A stretch of 49,052 nt of DNA from CAYLKS01 sp964384205 [NCBI: uncultured bacterium]. Lineage in GTDB: Bacteria; JAGOEH01. The stretch lies in NCBI GenBank assembly GCA_964384205.1, contig CAYLKS010000017.1:1-49052 (forward strand), read 5' to 3'. Within the stretch, counting starts at the first letter, position 1. Every line of letters starts with the position of its first letter. The notes under the pieces are model-generated. The model was given only the letters and a program-made list of their open reading frames with translations, searched no databases and had not been told where the DNA came from. This document shows positions 44,738-49,052 of this stretch, in pieces. Position numbers and translations under genes: made by a program.

Positions 44738-46943
44738 TTTTTTCTTTAAATTTACATTTATAGCACTGATAAGCTACTATTTCATCTTTTTTATTTTTTA
44801 TTTCAAGCATAATGGAATATCCACAGTTCGGACATGTTCTCAAAACAGGCTTATTCCATACACTAAATTTGCACTCTGGATAATTTGAGCAAGAATAAAA
44901 AACTTTCCCTCTTTTAGATTGTCTTTCAATAATTTCTCCATCACATCCTTCTTCAGGACATGGCACTCCAATTTTTAAAGGTGAGGTAAATTTACATTGC
45001 GGATATGTAGAACATGCAAGAAAACGCCCATATTTACTTGTTTTTATAACAAGAGGACTATTACATTTAGGGCACTTTAAATCTGTCTTATTTTTTTCAA
45101 ATTCCTCAGGTAAAGGTTCAGTATACTTACATGATGGGAAATTTTCACATGCTAAAAATCTCCCATATTTACCCCATTTAATGATCAAATTTCCACCACA
45201 TTGAGGGCATTTTTGTTCTGTCTTTTTTTGTAAATTTGATTTTATCTCTTTCCGCTTCTCATTCACTTTCTCAAGCTGTTCAGAAAACGGCGTATAAAAC
45301 TCTTTTAAAACATCAATCCAATTAATTTCCCCGCTTTCTATTTTATCTAAATCAGCTTCCATTCTTGAAGTAAAATCTATATTAATAATATTAGAAAAAT
45401 TCTCTATTAAAATTTTATTAACTATTTCTCCTACCTCTGTTGGTATAAATTTCCTTTCTTTAAGTTCAACATATTTTCTCTCCAATATTGTAGAAACTAT
45501 CTGAGCATAAGTAGATGGTCTACCTATTCCCTTCTCTTCCATTTCTTTAATCAAAGAAGCCTCGTTATATCTTGGAGGCGGCTTAGTAAAATGCTGTTCA
45601 GGTAAAAAATTCACTGGTTTCAATTTTTCATTTTTATCTATATGAGGTAAAACATTATCTTCTTTCTCTTCTAAATCAATCTCATATATCTTCATAAATC
45701 CATCAAAAATGAGTCGTGAACCGTTAGTTGTTAACAAATAATCTCCAGCACTAATCTCGATAGATGTATTTTCATACTGAGCAGGGGACATCTGGCTTGC
45801 TAAAAATCTCTTCCATATCAAAGAATATACTTTATACTGATCTTTTGTAAGATTTTTCTTAATTTTTTCCGGATCATTTTCCAATGAAGTAGGTCTAATA
45901 GCTTCATGCGCATCTTGTATTTTAGTATTATTCTTTTTTGAACTCTTTTTCACACTATTTTTCGTTCCAACATAATCAGAACCAAACTTTGAATGAATAA
46001 AATTTTTTGTTGCTACTTTAAAATCATCATTTATTCTTGTACTATCTGTTCTCATATAAGTAATAAGACCTGCTGTCTGACCATTTCCAAGTTCAATTCC
46101 TTCATATAACTGCTGGGCAATAAGCATTGTTTTCTTAGGACTGAAAGATAATTTTCGAGAAGCTTCCTGTTGCAATGTACTAGTTTTAAAAGGCAACGGA
46201 GGAAGTTTTTTTCTTTTTGTTTTAGTAATTTTACTAACAATAAAATCTGATGTCTTTAATTCATTAACTATATTATTAGCATAAAATTTATCTTTTATCT
46301 GTATTTTTTTATTTTTATGTTTAACTAATTTTGCTATAAAATTATTTTCTTTATTATAAAACTCAACTTCTATTGTCCAATATTCTTCAGGCACAAATTT
46401 TCTAATTTCTTCTTCTCTTTCACAAATCATACGAAGTGCTACAGATTGTACTCTTCCAGCACTCAAACCTTTATAAACTGTTTTCCAAAGAAAAGGACTT
46501 ATTTTATACCCCACAATCCTATCCAATAGTCTTCGCGCCTGCTGCGCATTAACAAGATTCATATTTATCTGCCCGGGATTTGCTATAGCAGATTCTATTG
46601 CTTTTTTTGTAATTTCATTAAAAGTAACTCTATAATAATTCTTATTTTTTAACTTATTTGAAATATGCCAGGCTATAGCCTCACCTTCTCTATCAGGATC
46701 AGGACCTAAAAACACAACTTCAGCTTTCTCAGATGCACTTTGTATCTCTTTAATAATTTTATTTTTCCCTTTAATTACTTTATATTTTGGTTTAAAATTA
46801 TTATCTATATCAATCCCTAATTCATTTTCTGGCAAATCTATAATATGCCCCATACTTGCTAATATATCAAAATCTTTTCCCAAAAATTTTTTGATTGTCC
46901 GTACTTTTGTCGGAGACTCAACTATTAGTAATTTTTTCCCCAT
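44715..46943 (-). CDS. topA: DNA topoisomerase I (type IA)
   Basis: This enzyme relaxes negative supercoils by single-strand passage. The 742-residue protein starts with a Toprim domain (LLIVESPTKVRTIKKFLG; acidic triad in GPDPDREGEAIAWH), has nucleophile Y296 in GLITYMRTDST, and RPSTYAQIVSTI in the core. The C-terminus carries four zinc-ribbon-like repeats: three with two-plus-two Cys of the CPxC...C..YPxC type and a last CPNC...CYKC. The stop of smg and the ATG overlap almost directly (TAATATG), with no Shine-Dalgarno visible, so coupling to smg is likely. The xer gene begins within its last codons. Confidence 0.96.
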   Translation of the reverse strand: MGKKLLIVESPTKVRTIKKFLGKDFDILASMGHIIDLPENELGIDIDNNFKPKYKVIKGKNKIIKEIQSASEKAEVVFLGPDPDREGEAIAWHISNKLKNKNYYRVTFNEITKKAIESAIANPGQINMNLVNAQQARRLLDRIVGYKISPFLWKTVYKGLSAGRVQSVALRMICEREEEIRKFVPEEYWTIEVEFYNKENNFIAKLVKHKNKKIQIKDKFYANNIVNELKTSDFIVSKITKTKRKKLPPLPFKTSTLQQEASRKLSFSPKKTMLIAQQLYEGIELGNGQTAGLITYMRTDSTRINDDFKVATKNFIHSKFGSDYVGTKNSVKKSSKKNNTKIQDAHEAIRPTSLENDPEKIKKNLTKDQYKVYSLIWKRFLASQMSPAQYENTSIEISAGDYLLTTNGSRLIFDGFMKIYEIDLEEKEDNVLPHIDKNEKLKPVNFLPEQHFTKPPPRYNEASLIKEMEEKGIGRPSTYAQIVSTILERKYVELKERKFIPTEVGEIVNKILIENFSNIINIDFTSRMEADLDKIESGEINWIDVLKEFYTPFSEQLEKVNEKRKEIKSNLQKKTEQKCPQCGGNLIIKWGKYGRFLACENFPSCKYTEPLPEEFEKNKTDLKCPKCNSPLVIKTSKYGRFLACSTYPQCKFTSPLKIGVPCPEEGCDGEIIERQSKRGKVFYSCSNYPECKFSVWNKPVLRTCPNCGYSIMLEIKNKKDEIVAYQCYKCKFKEKNEDKENS

Positions 46944-46944
46944 A

Positions 46945-47424
46945 TTAAAATATTTTTCTATATCTAAATGCCAAAGGCAATGTTAATAAAAAATCTTCAA
47001 TATCAAAAATATCTAAATCTCCCATCAAATAATCTTCTAATATCTCCACCAACGTATCCGGTTCGTTTAAAATACCAACTCTCTGCTGAATTGCATCATA
47101 AACTTTTTCAACCTTTTCATCATTAATCAAATTCAATTCTCTAAATAACATAACAAAATTATTAACTTTCTTTAAAACCTCAGCAGTAAAATCCGGTTTT
47201 ATATCTTCTTTATTATAAAGAGAACTTTCTAAAAATTTATTGCTAATTTTATGATTAAAATTTATAAAATGTCCTAACATTTGAAAAGCCATATTTATAT
47301 CTTTTGTTTTATAACCTATTCTAATCAATTCTTTTACTAAACTTTGAATCTTTTCAGAATCAATATTAAAAATTTTCTCACTATTAATTATATAATGTAC
47401 TATCTCAAAAACATGCGTATTCAT
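46945..47424 (-). CDS. smg: Smg/DUF494 family protein
   Basis: The 159-residue, mostly helical protein resembles Smg (DUF494), a small conserved protein of unknown function that in many proteobacteria is next to dprA/smf and topA-related genes. It starts MNTHVFEIVHYIINS and has no Cys-rich or membrane features. Being immediately before topA and coupled to it here repeats the familiar linkage and suggests a role in DNA metabolism, though nothing in the sequence shows an activity. AGAGG lies 5-6 bases before ATG. Family assignment is by resemblance and context. Confidence 0.8.
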   Translation of the reverse strand: MNTHVFEIVHYIINSEKIFNIDSEKIQSLVKELIRIGYKTKDINMAFQMLGHFINFNHKISNKFLESSLYNKEDIKPDFTAEVLKKVNNFVMLFRELNLINDEKVEKVYDAIQQRVGILNEPDTLVEILEDYLMGDLDIFDIEDFLLTLPLAFRYRKIF

Positions 47425-47437
47425 TAAAACCTCTTTT

Positions 47438-48967
47438 TTAATGTCTAAAATGCCTTCTACCTGTAAAATACATTGTTATATTATGCTCATTTGCTGCTTC
47501 AATAACCTCGCCATCTCTTTTTGAACCACCCGGCTGAATAATCGCAGCAATATTATATTCAGAACAAAAATCTATATTGTCTCTAAAAGGGAAAAAGGCA
47601 TCTGATGCAAGAATTGCACCTTCCGGATCATGAAGATTCTCTTTACATTTTCTAAATGCAATTTTTACAGCATCCACACGACTCATCTGTCCGGCACCAA
47701 TTCCAATTATTTTTTTGTCTTTTGCTAAAACAATAGCATTAGATTTTACAAACTTTACAGCTTTCCATGCAAAAAACAAATCCTCCATTTTTTCTTTCGA
47801 CAAAGGCTCTCCACTAACAAGTTCAATATCCATAAGCTCATCAAATCCCAGATCCTTATCCTGAATTAAAATTCCACCATTTATCTTAACCATATTATAA
47901 TCATCAAATTTAAAATTATCCTTTAACTTAAGTATACGTCTATTCTTCTTCTTCAATAAAATTTCCATAGCATCCTGACTATATGAAGGAGCAATAATAC
48001 ACTCATTAAAAAATTCATTTAACATCAAAGCAAGCTCTTTATCTACTTCTCTATTTATGCCTATTATACTGCCAAAAGCTGACAAAGGATCCGTCCCTTT
48101 AGCCTTTATAAAAGCATTATGAATATCATCATCTATAGCCAAACCACATGGATTAGAATGTTTGATCAAAACAGCAGCAGGCTCTGAAAACTCCATTATA
48201 ATATTGATAGCACTGTCAATATCAACTAAATTATTATAAGATAATTCCTTACCATATATCTTTTCATAAGGCAAACCTTTTTTACTATCGCCTGCAATAT
48301 ATAAATAAGCATCTTGATGTGGATTCTCCCCATATCTTAATTTCATCTCTTTTTTATATGAAAAAGTTATACTTGAAAAATCATAAAAAGATTTTCTAAA
48401 AGCTGAGGCTATTAAACTATCATAATAAGCAGTATGATTAAAAGCCTTAGCTGCAAATTGTTTTCTCTCTTCCAAGGAAAACTCTTCCTTTGATTCTATT
48501 TTTTCTATTATTTCAGCATAATCCGATGGATCGACAACCACAATAACATCTCTAAAATTTTTTGCAGCAGCTCTAATCATAGTAGGACCACCAATATCAA
48601 TATATTCTACAAGTTCATCATCTTCTAACTCTTTATTTTTATAAGCATCCTCAAAAGGATATAAATTACATACTACCATATCAATAGGCAATATACCATG
48701 CTGATCTTTTTCTTCATTATCAACAGGATTATCCCTTCTAAAAAGAATTCCCCCTTCAATCTTTGGATGCAATGTTTTCACACGCCCACCAAAAATTTCA
48801 GGAAAACCTGTATAATCCTTAATTTTTATAGCATCTATGCCGTTATCTTTTAAAAAATTATAAGTACCACCTGTAGTTAAAAGTTCTATACCATTCTGTC
48901 TTAATTTTTTAGTAAAACCTATAATACCTTCTTTATTATACACACTTACTAAAGCTCTTTTTACCAT
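47438..48967 (-). CDS. purH: Bifunctional AICAR formyltransferase / IMP cyclohydrolase
   Basis: PurH performs the last two steps of de novo IMP synthesis: 10-formyl-THF-dependent formylation of AICAR, then ring closure. The 509-residue protein has the N-terminal cyclohydrolase domain (to about 195), recognised by LLTTGGTYNFL, GGRVKTLHPKI and IDIGGPTMIRAAAKN, and the C-terminal transformylase domain with LRYGENPHQDAYLY, the catalytic IKHSNPCGLA and the end motif GGSKRDGEVIEAANEHNITMYFTGRRHFRH. AAAGGA lies about 8 bases before the ATG. It is first in purH-smg-topA-xer, after a near-consensus promoter; no other purine genes are adjacent except apt, 41 kb away on the other strand. Confidence 0.97.
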   Translation of the reverse strand: MVKRALVSVYNKEGIIGFTKKLRQNGIELLTTGGTYNFLKDNGIDAIKIKDYTGFPEIFGGRVKTLHPKIEGGILFRRDNPVDNEEKDQHGILPIDMVVCNLYPFEDAYKNKELEDDELVEYIDIGGPTMIRAAAKNFRDVIVVVDPSDYAEIIEKIESKEEFSLEERKQFAAKAFNHTAYYDSLIASAFRKSFYDFSSITFSYKKEMKLRYGENPHQDAYLYIAGDSKKGLPYEKIYGKELSYNNLVDIDSAINIIMEFSEPAAVLIKHSNPCGLAIDDDIHNAFIKAKGTDPLSAFGSIIGINREVDKELALMLNEFFNECIIAPSYSQDAMEILLKKKNRRILKLKDNFKFDDYNMVKINGGILIQDKDLGFDELMDIELVSGEPLSKEKMEDLFFAWKAVKFVKSNAIVLAKDKKIIGIGAGQMSRVDAVKIAFRKCKENLHDPEGAILASDAFFPFRDNIDFCSEYNIAAIIQPGGSKRDGEVIEAANEHNITMYFTGRRHFRH

Positions 48968-49003
48968 ACTTCATTCCTTTTTTTAAATAATAATAATGAA
49001 TGT

Positions 49004-49033
49004 ATAATATATTAAAATAATCCTCAAAGTCAA
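49004..49033 (-). promoter_or_regulatory. Sigma70-type promoter of the purH operon
   Basis: On the minus strand TTGACT (49033-49028) and TATTAT (49009-49004), each five of six matches to consensus, are separated by 18 bases. Transcription would start near 48997, leaving about 30 bases of leader to the purH ATG and its AAAGGA site. No purine riboswitch-like or PurR-like element is visible in this short leader. Confidence 0.55.
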
Positions 49034-49052
49034 TATAAAATATTCAATAAAA

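Overview
The window is a gene-dense, very AT-rich stretch of a Gram-negative-type bacterial chromosome carrying 37 intact protein genes and one broken one. I see no tRNA, rRNA, CRISPR array, insertion sequence or prophage. Several features point to the FCB superphylum (Bacteroidetes relatives such as Cloacimonadota, Marinimicrobia, Ignavibacteria or Delongbacteria). An exported M6 protease ends in a type IX-style sorting domain beginning YPNPFN. There is a LolA-like protein with a beta-barrel protein, and RND pumps with a lipoprotein adaptor. SHMT is of a type best known from archaea. The phylum is an inference; no marker rRNA is present.

Layout. (1) 54-6250, plus strand: rsmA-dnaN-recF-ispG-uppP-pgl-like-apt, tightly packed and often overlapping, behind a good sigma70-type promoter and closed by a bidirectional terminator. 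(2) 6330-12358, minus strand: dnaK, a terminator on its stop codon, then grpE-fmdB-trxB-(PDO+thioredoxin fusion)-osmC-grx-groES. This is a protein-folding and thiol-redox unit in which groES has no groEL beside it. (3) 12359-13218: the longest gap, holding repeats upstream of dnaK and the decayed remains of a membrane-protein gene. (4) 13219-26317, plus strand: NhaC-type antiporter, glyS, exported M6 and C1 peptidases, tex, an M16 peptidase, SHMT and a cysteine desulfurase. (5) 26407-32686, minus strand: seven genes running TPR protein, ABC ATPase, FtsX/MacB-type permease, LolA-like protein, beta-barrel protein, LytS-type histidine kinase, LytTR regulator. (6) 33188-41054, minus strand: a lipoprotein RND adaptor and two RND pumps. 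(7) 41222-43706, minus strand: a sodium:solute symporter and an iron-type alcohol dehydrogenase, apparently read from a leaderless transcript. (8) 43811-49033, minus strand: purH-smg-topA-xer behind a near-consensus promoter.

Most informative points. The envelope cluster at 26.4-32.7 kb looks like a self-contained, sensor-controlled lipoprotein or lipid trafficking system, and is the best candidate for a poorly described system. The larger RND pump has about 190 residues between TM6 and TM7, where its neighbour has about 45. The 6-phosphogluconolactonase-like protein lacks the usual catalytic Asp/His. The dnaK-to-groES unit joins two chaperone cofactors to a full thioredoxin/glutaredoxin set. 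The gap at 12.6-13.07 kb contains a 131-codon reading frame with only two internal stops, which I read as a gene remnant.
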